Below, piece after piece: positions 11,271-21,692 of a stretch of 64,000 nt of DNA (its first letter is position 1; every line of letters starts with the position of its first letter). The stretch comes from Paralithodes platypus (taxonomy: Eukaryota; Arthropoda; Malacostraca; Decapoda; Lithodidae): NCBI GenBank assembly GCA_032716605.1, contig JAVRFV010002311.1, positions 3,949,215 to 4,013,214 on the forward strand, in the 5' to 3' direction. The notes beneath the pieces are model-generated. The model was not told where the DNA came from and did not search any database. It saw nothing but the letters and a program-made list of their open reading frames with translations. Both the position numbers and the translations under genes were made by a program.

Positions 11271-12039
11271 TTTTCGTTCTTCAGGACCTGGCGGGGTACC
11301 TGTTTTGCCACGCACTCCTTTCCACCGTCGCACTGCGTGTACCCTGCCTACCCGGGCCTGCCGACCTATGGGCAGTTGCTCTGTCGATGGGACAGAGCAT
11401 CCGGGTAGTTGGTTTTTCCAACACACCGTATTCGATGTGTTTCCGCCACCCGACTCTCTTTTTGATGTGCAAAGTCCTCCGCAGGCTGAGTGGGTAAATG
11501 AACTTTGTTTGGTTGTTCACTTCCATCTGGCCGGCACACGCCTGGTCTGCTCAGCTGTGGCGGTGGCGCCCGAGTCCTGTTCCCCTATCGTTCCCCGATT
11601 TCCACTTGGGATCGACTGGTGGCCTCGGGACCTCGTTGGCCTTCACATCGTGGATGTTTGTGAGGCAGGGTGGCTGCCGCCGTTTAGTCGATCTTTGACT
11701 GTCAAATCCTCTCCACTGGACACAATCTCAGTGGCAGACTTCCGTCTCTCACTGGCACGGTTTTCCTTCTGGGATGTCCAACACATCACGGACCCGCCTG
11801 TCGGTGGCGTTCGTGTTTCCCTACCTCATTTGGTTATTTTTGAGATGCGTCCCAACATATGCACCACGCTTAGGACCTGCCTGTTGGCCAATTGGGTACC
11901 GTTTGAGTCATTCACGGGGTTGGTTTCCTCACTGGGCATTGGCTTTCCTCATGCGGGCCTGCTTTGGACATCGGCCTACCCCGCATCAGATTCCTCCTCA
12001 GTGGTCTCTGGCGGAGGCTCTCCCACTGCTCTCGTCTGC
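11271..12039 (+). pseudogene. DIRS-1 region between RT and recombinase
   Basis: An open frame of about 250 codons runs through 11305-12066, but I see no clear RNase H or methyltransferase motif. By DIRS organisation this interval should encode RNase H and the N-terminal part of the tyrosine recombinase. The assignment is positional. Confidence 0.35.
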
Positions 12040-12411
12040 CTCTTACACTATTTACCCCGCGCCTGAACACTTCCATGCCTTGACTCTGTTCCTTCTGGCT
12101 TTGTTGGCGGGTGACGGCATCTCGGAGATGGCTGCCATGTCTAAGACCCGGCATTGCTTCCGTTTTCTCCCGTCCTTGGGTCAGTTACTTTGGCTCCGTC
12201 TGTTCGTTTTGTAGCTACCACCGTACGCGACACTCCCGTTTTTAGGCCTTTCCTGTACCGGCTTCCACACGTGGTAGGGTTCATCGTCCGTTCTGCCCGG
12301 TTCAAACCCTGCATGCGTATGTGTACTCGGCCAGGCCAGTGTCGGGGTTGACATTACGGGTGGCGCCTACGTCCGATAGGAGGCTTGATCGCCGTGCTGT
12401 GGGACTTCGCC
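12040..12411 (+). pseudogene. DIRS-1 tyrosine recombinase, 5' part
   Basis: The peptide LTLFLLALLAGDGISEMAAM (about 12080-12140) matches the box in DIRS recombinases that normally reads LxLALASGxRxSEL-like and carries the first catalytic Arg. Here the Arg position reads Asp-Gly, so catalysis would be lost. The frame continues to the LINE C insertion at 12412 and resumes at about 20185. Confidence 0.65.
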
Positions 12412-12460
12412 TGTACTCACCTAATTGTACTCGCCTAATTGTAGTATACAGGATTTGAGC

Positions 12461-14026
12461 CTAAGCTCGTGTTGTCCTGTCTCTCTCTCTACATTTATCC
12501 AATTTTGCTTTAAAAGTTTGGATATTTCTTGCTCCCACCACCTCCCCATCCAACTTATTCCAACACTCAATGCTTCTATACGGGAAGCTGAACTTTCTTA
12601 CATCAGACTTACATATAACTTTCCTCAACTTACAATCATGACCCCTGGTTCTTCCCTCGTCCCTCACCACAAAATCTCCCTTGTCGATCTTCTCAAAACC
12701 TTTCACACACTTAAACATCATGATCATGTCACCTCTCTCTCTCCTCTCCCTCAGCGTTGGCAGCTTTAGCCTCTCCAATCTCTCCTCATAAGGTAGGTCT
12801 CTAAGGCTAGCTATCATCTTAGTGGCAACTCTCTGAACTCTTTCCAGTTTTTTATTATGTTTTATAAGGTGTGGAGACCACACCACTGCTGCATACTCCA
12901 GTCTTGGTCGTATTATTGTCCCTATTATTTTTGCTAACATCTCTTCATCTAAATAATTCAGAGCTATTCTCATGTTAGTCAACACTGCATAGGTTTCACC
13001 AGTTATTTTATTTATATGCTGTTCAGGTGACAAGCTGTCTGCCACAACTACCCCTAGGTCTTTTGCTTTCACAGCTTTACTAATTATTTCATCTCCTATT
13101 TTATATCCCCAAGAAGGTCTATATTTACTTTTTCCCATCTCAAGAACCTGACACTTACTCGTGTTGAATTCCATTTTCCAAGTTTGACTCCACTCATATA
13201 ACTTATCTAGGTCTCTCTGTAATTCTTCGCAACTACTCCTACTTGTAATATGCTTCATTAATTTTGCATCATCAGCAAACATAGATATATATGAGCCTAT
13301 TGCCATTTGAAGGTCGTTGATGAAAACCAAAAACATGATTGGGGCCAACACCGATCCTTGAGGCACTTCGCTTTTTACCCTTTTCCACGAGGAGAACTTT
13401 CCTTTTATTACTGTTCGCATTTCCCTCCCAATTAAATAGTTTTCCATCCACTTTAATAATACTCCCTCAACCCGCCCCACAGTCCTGAGCTTCCACAACA
13501 ATCTCTTATGAGGCACCTTATCAAATGCCTTCTTGAAATCTAAGTAGATACAATCTACCCACCCCTCCCTCCCTTGTACAATGTCAATTACCCTATCATA
13601 GTAACTCAACAAATTTGTGGTACACGAATGACCTTTTCTGAACCCGAACTGCTTGCTTGAAATTATTTCCCTCTCCTCCAACATACCCACCCATCTTTTT
13701 CTAATAATCTTTTCACAAAGCTTGCATATAACACTCGTTAAGGATACCGGTCGATAATTTAGCGGGTCTTCTTTATTTCCACTTTTATATATTGGAGTTA
13801 TATTTGCTTGTTTCCATTCTAAGGGAAGTTCCCCCTTGTTTAATGAGTGTTGAACAATATTAAAAATAGGTCTCACTAGTTGTTCAGAACATTCTCTTAA
13901 TACCCATCCAGCAATGTTATCTGGGCCCATAGATTTTCTCACGTCCAATTCTTCCAACAATGATTTTAGTTCATCCTTGTTGACTTCTATCGACTCTAGT
14001 CCCTGTATCTCATTCAATTCCACCAC
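12461..14026 (-). CDS. LINE C ORF2 reverse transcriptase (3' half of ORF2)
   Basis: An uninterrupted 521-codon frame. It encodes the RT motifs in order: RKSMGPDNIAGWVL, ANITPIYKSGNKEDPLNYRP, FRKGHSCTTNL, IYLDFKKAFDKVPH, SEVPQGSVLAPIMFLVFIND, the catalytic MFADDAKLM, then the C-terminal KVLEMGKS/DLGVVV block and the HLIKHNKKLERVQRVATKMI tail. The CR1-like C-terminus ends with a CxxR-type tail. The displayed start is arbitrary: the frame is the continuation of the polypeptide begun at 20057-18735 and cut by the LINE D insertion at 14055/18736. All catalytic residues remain, so this half is well preserved. Confidence 0.9.
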   Translation of the reverse strand: MVELNEIQGLESIEVNKDELKSLLEELDVRKSMGPDNIAGWVLRECSEQLVRPIFNIVQHSLNKGELPLEWKQANITPIYKSGNKEDPLNYRPVSLTSVICKLCEKIIRKRWVGMLEEREIISSKQFGFRKGHSCTTNLLSYYDRVIDIVQGREGWVDCIYLDFKKAFDKVPHKRLLWKLRTVGRVEGVLLKWMENYLIGREMRTVIKGKFSSWKRVKSEVPQGSVLAPIMFLVFINDLQMAIGSYISMFADDAKLMKHITSRSSCEELQRDLDKLYEWSQTWKMEFNTSKCQVLEMGKSKYRPSWGYKIGDEIISKAVKAKDLGVVVADSLSPEQHINKITGETYAVLTNMRIALNYLDEEMLAKIIGTIIRPRLEYAAVVWSPHLIKHNKKLERVQRVATKMIASLRDLPYEERLERLKLPTLRERRERGDMIMMFKCVKGFEKIDKGDFVVRDEGRTRGHDCKLRKVICKSDVRKFSFPYRSIECWNKLDGEVVGARNIQTFKAKLDKCRERDRTTRA

Positions 14027-14059
14027 AGGTTCTACATAGTCATCCTCCTCAATTTTTAA

Positions 14060-14420
14060 ATTTTTAAATTTTCAGTTAGGCTATCACCGCTGGTGACCTA
14101 TTTCTGCGTACCGGTATTTCATAATTTTTTGTTTTCGGTTAGGATAGGCTATAACCCCTGGTGGCCTATTTCTGTTTAAATAAACATAAAATTGTTTTCG
14201 GTTCGGCTATCACTGCGTATTCAAATTTAATTTTGTTTTGTTTTAATTTTTGGTTAGGCTATCACCGCTGATAACCTATTTGTGTGTATTTCAACATTTT
14301 TGTTTTCGGTTAGGCCTATTTAAGTAAGTGAAGCGACCTGAAGGGAGTGAAGTGTTTTTAAAGTGAGTTTAGTGTTTTTAAAGTGAGTTAAGTGTTTTTA
14401 AGTGAGTGAAGTGAACTGAA
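14060..14420 (+). repeat. LINE D 5' UTR tandem repeats
   Basis: Four diverged units containing GGTTAGGCTATCACCGCTG and a following TTTTGTTTTCGGTTAGG block at about 14075, 14140, 14195 and 14250, then short repeats of AGTGTTTTTAAAGTGAGTT (14350-14400). Such repeats commonly carry internal promoter activity in CR1-like LINEs; here this is inference. Confidence 0.7.
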
Positions 14421-14436
14421 GAAAGTGATCGTCACC

Positions 14437-15546
14437 ATGCCTCGTGCCTGTACGAACTGCGCCGGTAGGTTTGGTGCTTCCATGTTTGCTCCTGCCGATC
14501 CACAAGTCTGCCGACTCTGCCAGCAACGAGAGGATTTGACAGCAAAATTGGATGAAGCCCTCAACAAGATCAACGCCCTCACCAGGAAGCTGGAATCACT
14601 CCAAGAGTTTGTAACACTCAACGTTGGAGTATCACTAACTCCAATTGTTTCAACTCCAGCATCCACCACCGCCCCAACGTCATCTGCCAACAATCCAACA
14701 CCTGCAGTAGACACTGCAGCAGATGCTTCTGACGAACCGGATCCGACATCAAACCAGGACAGCCGCCCTGTTCACCTTAGTCTCTCCCCCACTCCTCGTG
14801 CAAGAAGCCTGCTAGCACGAACAGTACCAACCCCCCGTTCTAACCACTCCTCTCCCCGACCTGTACGTAGAGTCCCGCCACCACAGATTTCCGGATTTAC
14901 ACCAGTGAGGAACGGTGCACGGCCAACGCAGAAAAGGTCTCATCTACCAGTCACAATGTCCAACAGATTTGAGATATTGGTAGAGATGGAAGACGAACCA
15001 GAAGAGACCAGGCTCGTTGGGGATTCCATCCTACGAGGACAGGTCGAAGAGTTCTGCGACAGAGTCCCAAATCAACGAAAAAGATTTTGCATCCCAGGAG
15101 CTGGACTGGACGACATTGTGGAAGCCTTCGAAGATACCACAAAGGATGCAAATGAAAATACCCTTTTTGTCATCCATGCTGGTTCAAATGACGTCATGCG
15201 CACCAGATCCGAAGAGTTGATGGAGAAATATCGCAAGATGATCCAGCACTACAAAAACAAGTCAAGGAATATCATCATCTCAGGCATTCTCCCCAAGATC
15301 GACGCACCTGACAAATTCTACGACAAGGCTTTCAGCACAAATAGCCGACTAAAACATTTGTGTCTGAGGGAAGAAGTTGAATTCATCAACCTCTGGGACA
15401 ACTTCTACAACCAGCCTACTCTGTTCCGCAAGGATGGCACTCATCTAAACCCTGTGGGTTCAGCACGCATGGGTCGTCTCCTACACGAAGCAGTCCGCAG
15501 CCATGGATCAAAAAACGCCATCCGAGAAGAAGCAGCAGTGACATAA
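14437..15546 (+). CDS. LINE D ORF1 protein: zinc-finger, coiled coil, SGNH esterase-like
   Basis: 369 residues, counting from the ATG at 14437 in a GTCACCATGC context (an in-frame ATG at 14425 is less favourable). The N-terminus has CTNC and CRLC pairs (residues about 6-32), then a heptad-rich segment (about 36-65), a Pro/Ser/Thr/Arg-rich linker (about 70-180), and a C-terminal SGNH/GDSL-like domain: GDS at 195-197, GSND around 249-252, DGTH with Asp333 and His336. These are the nucleophile, oxyanion and Asp/His blocks of the esterase domain known from ORF1 of CR1 elements. It probably binds RNA and associates with membrane or lipid; the latter is family knowledge. The frame is intact. Confidence 0.88.
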   Translation: MPRACTNCAGRFGASMFAPADPQVCRLCQQREDLTAKLDEALNKINALTRKLESLQEFVTLNVGVSLTPIVSTPASTTAPTSSANNPTPAVDTAADASDEPDPTSNQDSRPVHLSLSPTPRARSLLARTVPTPRSNHSSPRPVRRVPPPQISGFTPVRNGARPTQKRSHLPVTMSNRFEILVEMEDEPEETRLVGDSILRGQVEEFCDRVPNQRKRFCIPGAGLDDIVEAFEDTTKDANENTLFVIHAGSNDVMRTRSEELMEKYRKMIQHYKNKSRNIIISGILPKIDAPDKFYDKAFSTNSRLKHLCLREEVEFINLWDNFYNQPTLFRKDGTHLNPVGSARMGRLLHEAVRSHGSKNAIREEAAVT

Positions 15547-15629
15547 ATCATCCAACGCCAAGAAAAAAACAGAGGCAACCGAGGACCACCAGCGATAAGG
15601 ACCGAAGACAGCGAGGACCGAGGACAGCC

Positions 15630-18513
15630 ATGAACATAAATGTAGATCCGACAAGAACCAAAAATATTATTAAAGAGCGTTCCGTGAGTTCTAAAATAAC
15701 AAATTTAAAGGTTTTCTATGCAAACGCTCGTAGCATACGCAATAAATTTTCAGATTTAGAGGAGCTAGTGTTTACAGAAAATTATGATGTGATTGGCATA
15801 ACAGAATCTTGGCTCAATACAGAAGATAGAGACTTTTTAGCAGAGTATTCACTTCCCGGTTATGTAATGTTTGAGAAAAGCCGAATAAATCGAAATGGAG
15901 GTGGCGTTTTACTTTATATCAAAGAAAGTCTTAACCCTACCCTCTTGTCAAAACCTCAAATTGTGAACGTCGACGCATCTTTTGTGCTAATAAAGAATAA
16001 TAAAGGTACCAAAATAATACTTGCATTAATATACAGACCTCCAGCTCAATCAGTGCAAACTGACCAAGATATTTACGAACAAATTGCAGATGTAAGTAAC
16101 TCACAAGATACCGTAATTTTTGGTGACTTTAATTTACCTGTGACCAAGTGGGGCGATACTCTTACTTCACACTCCGGACATGACTTGTATACGAACTTGC
16201 AAGAGAGTTCGCTTTATCAATTTGTTGGAACGCCGACCCGTGGTAATAACGTTCTTGACATTGTACTTGCAACAAAAGAAGAATTAATAGAGAATTTGAA
16301 TGTTGGTGATGAATTCAGTAACAGCGACCATCGTACGATAACTTTCACTTTAAAGTTTACTAGTAACGAACCAAATAGTAGCATCGAAAAAGTCCCTAAT
16401 TTCAAGAAAGCAAACTTCCATAAACTTAGAGCTATGTCGGGTTAAAGAAACTGACTGGAGCTTTTTAATTCACAATAACGACATAAATACATCTTGGAAG
16501 TTATTCGAAGCCACTTACCTAAAAGCAGTGCAAGACTGCATACCATCGAAAACTCGGCGTCCAGGCCATAATAATAAGCCCAAATGGTGGAATAAAGATA
16601 TTTCAAACTGCCTGCTTGCTAAAAAATTTGCTAATGATAGATTAAAATCCTCACAAAATGACGAAGAACGGCTGAAATTTGTAGAGCTACGACGCAAAGC
16701 CAAAAAGTTAATTAAGCAAAGTAAAAAGACCTTAGAGTTACATATTGCGAATCAAAGTAAAACAAACCCGAAAGAATTCTATAGTTATATCAGAAAGAAA
16801 AAAGTTGTTACTTCAACTGTTGGACCGTTAGTCGATGAAAATGGAGAATACACCAAAGACGAAGAACAAATGAGTAATGCCCTCAATACCTTCTTTGCAT
16901 CAGTTTTTACAACAGAAGACCTCAGTGATATCCCTACACCATCGCCGATTCAGATTGATAATTCAGATGTTCTAAGCAATATCACCGTTACAGAGAGAGA
17001 AGTATTGAATTGTTTAGATAAACTCAAGGTAAATAAAACGCCTGGACCTGATACAATCTCGCCTAGAGTTCTAAAGGAAGCTAAGGATGAGCTCTCTAAA
17101 CCACTGACATTACTATTCAATAAATCCTTGCAGTCTGGAACTATGCCCGATCAGTGGAAGCTAGCCAACGTAACACCGATATTCAAAAAAGGCAGCAAAT
17201 CCCTACCCAGTAACTATCGTCCAATTAGCTTAACCTCAGTTGTATGTAAAATGCTAGAAACGGTCATACGAGACAGACTCGTAAATCACTTAGAGGAAAA
17301 TAACATACTTAAAGATACTCAACACGGCTTTCGTAAAAAACGTTCCTGTTTAACAAACCTCTTAGACTTCTTCCACGATATCCTCAACCTCTACGATGAG
17401 AGTAAAGCTGTAGATATTATATACCTTGATTTTCAAAAGGCCTTTGACAAAGTTCCCCACAAACGTTTACTGCTAAAACTAAAAGCGCATGGAATACAAG
17501 ACGGTGTGTTGAAATGGATAGAAAATTGGCTCAGCGACAGAAAGCAAAGAGTAGTCATAAACGGTAAGGCATCAAAATGGACCAATGTAAGTAGCGGGGT
17601 ACCCCAGGGATCGGTACTAGGACCAATTCTCTTTCTAATTTACATCAACGACATAGATGAGGGTCTCACCTGTACAATCTCAAAATTTGCTGACGATACA
17701 AAAATTGCAAATAGCGTACTCTCAAAAGAACAAGTTGACGATATGCAACACAATCTAGATAAATTGTCATGTTGGGCCCAAATTTGGCAAATGAGTTTCA
17801 ATGCGGATAAATGTAAAGTACTACATATCGGATACCTAAATGAGAAAGCAAACTATTCGATGAATGGCACTCAGCTTAAGAATGTAAACAGAGAAACCGA
17901 TCTGGGAGTAACAATATCGAGTAACCTAAAACCGAGTCAACAATGTTCAGAAGTTGTTAAGAAGGCAAACAAAATAATTGGCTTTATAGGCAGGTCATTT
18001 GAGCATAAATCCAAAGAAGTTATCCTAACCCTTTACAATTCATTAGTCCGCCCTCTTCTGGAATACTGCGTTCAATCCTGGTGCCCTTATTACCAAAAAG
18101 ATATAAACAAGCTAGAACGAGTTCAACGTAGAGTTACCAAAATGATACCTAGCCTAAAGAACAAACCATACGAAGAGCGTCTTAGAGAATTAAATCTATT
18201 TCCTTTAACCCAGCGCAGATTAAGAGGTGACTTAATTCAAGTGTTCAAAATCATCAAAGGCATCGACAATATGAACTGTAGTAAGTACTTCACTATCGAC
18301 CAATCTAATTACACGCGGGGAAACGGTTGCAAAATTATTGGTAAATCTTTTAACTCACACGAATCTAAGAATTTCTTCTTCAATCGAGTTGTCAACTTGT
18401 GGAATGGGCTTCCCCGAAACGTTATAGACTGCATCACCGTTGATTCATTTAAACTCCGCCTAGACAAATATCTCGCATCAAACCCGCGACTGACTGCGTT
18501 TGTAAATGAATAA
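15630..18513 (+). pseudogene. LINE D ORF2 (endonuclease plus RT), single 4-nt frameshift
   Basis: 15630-16445 encodes an apurinic/APE-like endonuclease: NARSIRNKFSDLEEL, ITESWLN, GDFNLPVTKWGD, SDHRTITF. 16528-18513 encodes RT with TPGPDTISPRVL, IFKKGSKSLPSNYRPISL, YLDFQKAFDKVPHKRL, SGVPQGSVLGPILFLIYIND, catalytic FADD at residues 388-391 of the second frame, and a CR1-type C-terminus. The intervening bases 16446-16527 are coding in the second frame (VKETDWSFLI). The two frames are separated only by an extra CGGG at 16438-16441 relative to the LINE D copy at 36-39 kb. Without it ORF2 would be one long frame. Confidence 0.9.
16438..16445. other. CGGG-TTAA scar, likely piggyBac-type imperfect excision
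   Basis: The sister copy has TATGT directly followed by TTAAAGAA, with a piggyBac-like MITE inserted at that TTAA (38339-38814). Copy 1 reads TATGT-CGGG-TTAAAGAA. CGGG next to TTAA is exactly the terminal tetranucleotide of the MITEs at 5894, 33315 and 40408. The four bases shift the ORF2 frame. Confidence 0.6.
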
Positions 18514-18735
18514 CTTTATTTTATCCCCCCCTCAGTTACTAACCCATCTGTCCCCTACTAACTTCCTAATCCTGCCACGGACATTAGTTCCAGGGCAGTA
18601 ATTCCCTTTCCAATGTTCCCTTACCCACTCTAAACCACTGTTTGGACACTTGATCCTCAGTGTTTTGGAGGACAAGCAACCTAGAAGGGTCACTAGATCT
18701 GTTGTTGCTTGATTTCCTTTGTACTCCTTTGTACT
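18514..18735 (+). other. LINE D 3' UTR
   Basis: Non-coding, about 95% or more similar by eye to the inverted copy at 36050-36260. It ends in tandem TTTGTACTCC. The frame seen across it on the minus strand (18584-18730) is a read-through of LINE C coding into this UTR, not part of a gene. Confidence 0.8.
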
Positions 18736-20178
18736 CCTCCACAAACACGGATGTTAATGTATGATTCATAATTTCACACATACCCACTGTGTCTTCATAT
18801 AATTGACCCTCTACCCTAAGCTTTATTTTGTCCTTTATTTTAGTTTTACCGTTGATATAACTATAGAACAGTTTGGGTTCTTTATTACATTTGTTTACTA
18901 TATCTTTTTCAAAGTTCTTTTTCTCCTCTCTTATAGTCTTGACATAGTTGTTTCTAGCATTCTTATACTCGTCCCATTTTTCCTCAGTGTGTCTCCTTCT
19001 CACTTTATTCCATGCAGAGTCCTTTTTGTTCTGGGCAATGTGACATCGCATGTTAAACCACTCTTTCTCCTTAGCCAGCTTTCTATCCTTAAATGTTGGT
19101 ACATATTTATCTACCCCCTCCCTGTAAATGTCTAGTAACATGGTGTATTTTACCTGAATATTCTGTTCTTGCTCAATAAATGACCAATCTATATTTGCAA
19201 AGTATCCTCGTAATGATTCATAATCCGCCTTACTATAATTTAGTCTATATTCCCTATGTTCCTCCTCTCTGCCTTCCAGAAATTCCACTGTCAATTCAAA
19301 TTCAATCACAGCATGATCGCTTTTTCCCATGGGACTCAAATATGTTAGGTTCTTTATTTCTTGGGGGTCTTTGGTGAATAATAAGTCAAGTCTTGATGGT
19401 TCATCACCTCCTCTAAATCTTGTATTTTCCGTAACGTGTTGTGTTAATAGATACCCCATTGTTAGTTCAAGAAATTTGCTACCCCAAGTATTTTCATTTG
19501 AACCCGCATCCAAACATTCCCAATCCACCTCCCCGCAATTAAAGTCCCCTGCAAGAATAAGCCTATTTTTCCTTTTACAAATAATTTCTAACATACGCAA
19601 GGTTTCCAAAATTAATTCATTATATTCATCGTTGCTCCAAGATTTAGTCTTAGGAGGTAAATACATTGATAAAATGTCCAATGTCCAATTTTGACCTATC
19701 ATTATCCTCAATTTCAACTGCTACCACTTCAGCAATGCTATCACCAAGTTTTAATTCTTTAGCAGTAATTTTATTATCTACCATGATCAACACTCCTCCT
19801 CCTAGCTTTCCTAACCTGTCTCTTCTCCATGTACTGTATCCTGCACAACTAATTATATTCGTGTCTACCTCCTGGTTAAGCTTAGTTTCAGTCAAACATA
19901 CTACCCCGGGCCTCTCTCTCTTTACATATTCGTCAAACTCAATCTTTTTGGAAATTAACCCATCAATATTTGTATACATGAACTTAGCATTTCCAGTATT
20001 TTCCCTATTTTTCTCGTCCCTGCCCGTTCCTTTCTTTTTTGTACGTACCCCTCCCAATTTATTTCCTAGCTTGTCTCCTCTCCTCTTGTCTCCACCTGGA
20101 CTGTTTCTCGCTCCGTTTCCACCTCCCCTCCCTCTGCCTCCACTTGGACTGTTTCTCTCTCTATCTCCACCTCCCCTG
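18736..20178 (-). pseudogene. LINE C endonuclease and linker (5' part of ORF2)
   Basis: The minus-strand frame 20057-19650 encodes KFMYTNIDGL, LTETKLN and GGGVLIMVD. A frameshift near 19690 is followed by 19690-18736 with LDILSMYLPPK, LILAGDFNCGEVDW, RLDLLFTKDP, GKSDHAVIEFEL and a basic linker (KDRKLAKEKEW, TEEKWDEYKNARNNYVKTIREEKKNFE), ending in HTLTSVFVEE. The next residues of LINE C, DDYVEPVVEL, are at 14055 downward, so LINE D split it here. A second short frame, 20170-20066, holds two acidic repeats of ERETVQVE. Confidence 0.88.
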
Positions 20179-20554
20179 TGTCGGGTTCTTCGGGCCTGTA
20201 ACCCGTACGTTCAGGGCACGGCTCATGCAGTCCGTTCGTACGCTGCTCCATTCAGGTTTTACTTGATTTTTCTCGCCCGGACTTTGCCGACACAGGGCTT
20301 TGGTCTTCCCCCACCACATTTGTCTCCTCCTCTCTGTTGTTGTCCACCGACAGACCGGGGCGTCCTTGTCGTGCGTTGGGCTTGCAGGTTCCCTCGGGGT
20401 CTACCTGCGGGGTTCCTTCTGTCTCTTGTCCTTCTCCTGTCCTGTCCTTCCTTATTGGGGGGGGGGGGTGAGGGAAGGGTATTGCACTATACCCATACTT
20501 GCACCTATGTTAAAGATTCATCACTGGGCTAAGCTTTTGATATACTTTCTAGTC
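20179..20554 (+). pseudogene. DIRS-1 recombinase, C-terminal part, and downstream region
   Basis: Directly after the LINE C end, the frame reads GTAHAVRSYAAPF (about 20215-20255), a match to the HxxR box of DIRS tyrosine recombinases (AHDVRxxAASxxF-like) with His and Arg retained. The rest (to 20554) is GC-rich and without a recognisable domain. It is then cut by the piggyBac at the TTAA 20555-20558. Confidence 0.55.
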
Positions 20555-20971
20555 TTAACCCTCCAGCCCCGGGGGCTATAGCTTGCGACTGTGCTGTGGT
20601 ACCGGGTGTTTTGACGATCTTTGGGCTATGTTAACTACTCTGTAAGTCAATGAATATGGCATGTAATGTTGTGAATAAAAAAGAATAATGTTCCACAAAC
20701 CTTCCTCTGTCGAATGGCGTTGAGTAGAGGTCTCTAGCCCCTCTGGTTGCATAATGGTGAGCGCGGGAAGACGAGTGCTTTTCGGCGGCAAATTCTTCCC
20801 GCGTTCGGACGCGTCGCCCCGGCCATGGCTACGACGCACCTAGCCGCTCGTCGCGCCAAAGTATTTATCTCCCTTAGACGATTTTAGTGTTTGATATTGA
20901 GAATGTGATGTTTATTTGATATTTTTCTAGTTATTTTGAGGCCAATTATATAAAATATGTTTATTAGGGTA

Positions 20972-21490
20972 TCACTGTCACTGATATTGCTAATTTTCAC
21001 TCGATACCATACATTTTATTAGTAATTGAGGTAGGTTATTGTTGTATTAGGCACTGATTATTCGTTATTACAGGTGTTTATTATTCTTTGGTCATCAAGT
21101 ATTGTGTCTTGTGTCACTTTCACTTTGATAAATATGCTTTAGAGTGTCACTGTCACTGATAATGCTCATTTTCACTCGATACCGTACATTTTATTAGTAA
21201 TTGAGGTAGGTTATTGTTGTATTAGGCACTGATTATTCGTTATCACAGGTGTTTATTATACTTTGGCCATCAAATATTAGGTCTTGTGTCACTTTCACTT
21301 TGACAAATATGCTTTAGAGAGTGTCACTGTCACTGATAATGCTAATTTTCACTCGATACCGTGCATTTTATTAGTAATTGAGGTAGGTTATTGTTGTATT
21401 AGGCACTGATTATTCGTTATCACAGGTGTTTATTATACTTTGGCCATCAAATATTAGGTCTTGTGTCACTTTCACTTAGTTATATGATTT
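20972..21490 (+). repeat. Three tandem 175-177 bp repeats inside piggyBac
   Basis: The landmark TCACTGTCACTGAT occurs at 20972, 21147 and 21324. Units are highly similar and rich in TGTCACTTTCACTTTGATAA-like motifs. The third unit is incomplete. No coding capacity. Confidence 0.85.
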
Positions 21491-21692
21491 GTAAACGTTT
21501 TATATACAATTTATTGTGTCTTTTTTCACTGATTTATATATTTCTATAGGTTCTAATCATATGAATGTCACTTGGTATATACATATGTGTCACTTTCACA
21601 TATTATTATGGTGTAATTGTATTTGTATCAATTTTCTCATAATACATGACTTTTGTATTACAATAAATTGGTTTTCTTCCACTTTTTGCCTA

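Larger units (their letters stand above)
14056..18735 (+). mobile_element. LINE D, CR1-clade LINE with ORF1 esterase, copy 1
   Basis: An almost complete CR1-like element: repetitive 5' UTR (14060-14420), ORF1 with zinc-knuckle and SGNH esterase-like domain, ORF2 with endonuclease and RT, 3' UTR (18514-18735) ending in a 10-bp tandem (TTTGTACTCC twice). The flanks TCCTCC at both sides (about 14048-14055 and 18731-18737) are a candidate short target duplication. It is inserted in LINE C between the EN/linker and RT parts. One frameshift separates EN and RT (see 16438-16445). Confidence 0.9.
12412..20178 (-). mobile_element. LINE C, CR1-like LINE inserted in DIRS-1
   Basis: Minus-strand LINE with 5' part at 20178-18735 and 3' part at 14055-12412, split by LINE D. 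The 3' tail is a TACTCACCTAATTG-type tandem repeat. Its flanks in the DIRS sequence are similar (CTTCGCCTGTA at 12409 and CTTCGGGCCTGTA at 20186), a possible imperfect target duplication. It is 5'-truncated: the frame upstream of the endonuclease ends at about 20178 with two repeats of an ERETVQVE motif. Confidence 0.85.

Noticed and set aside
18532..18744. Small minus-strand gene and the similar frame at 35975-36190
   Set aside because: Both are read-through of LINE coding sequence into the LINE D 3' UTR.
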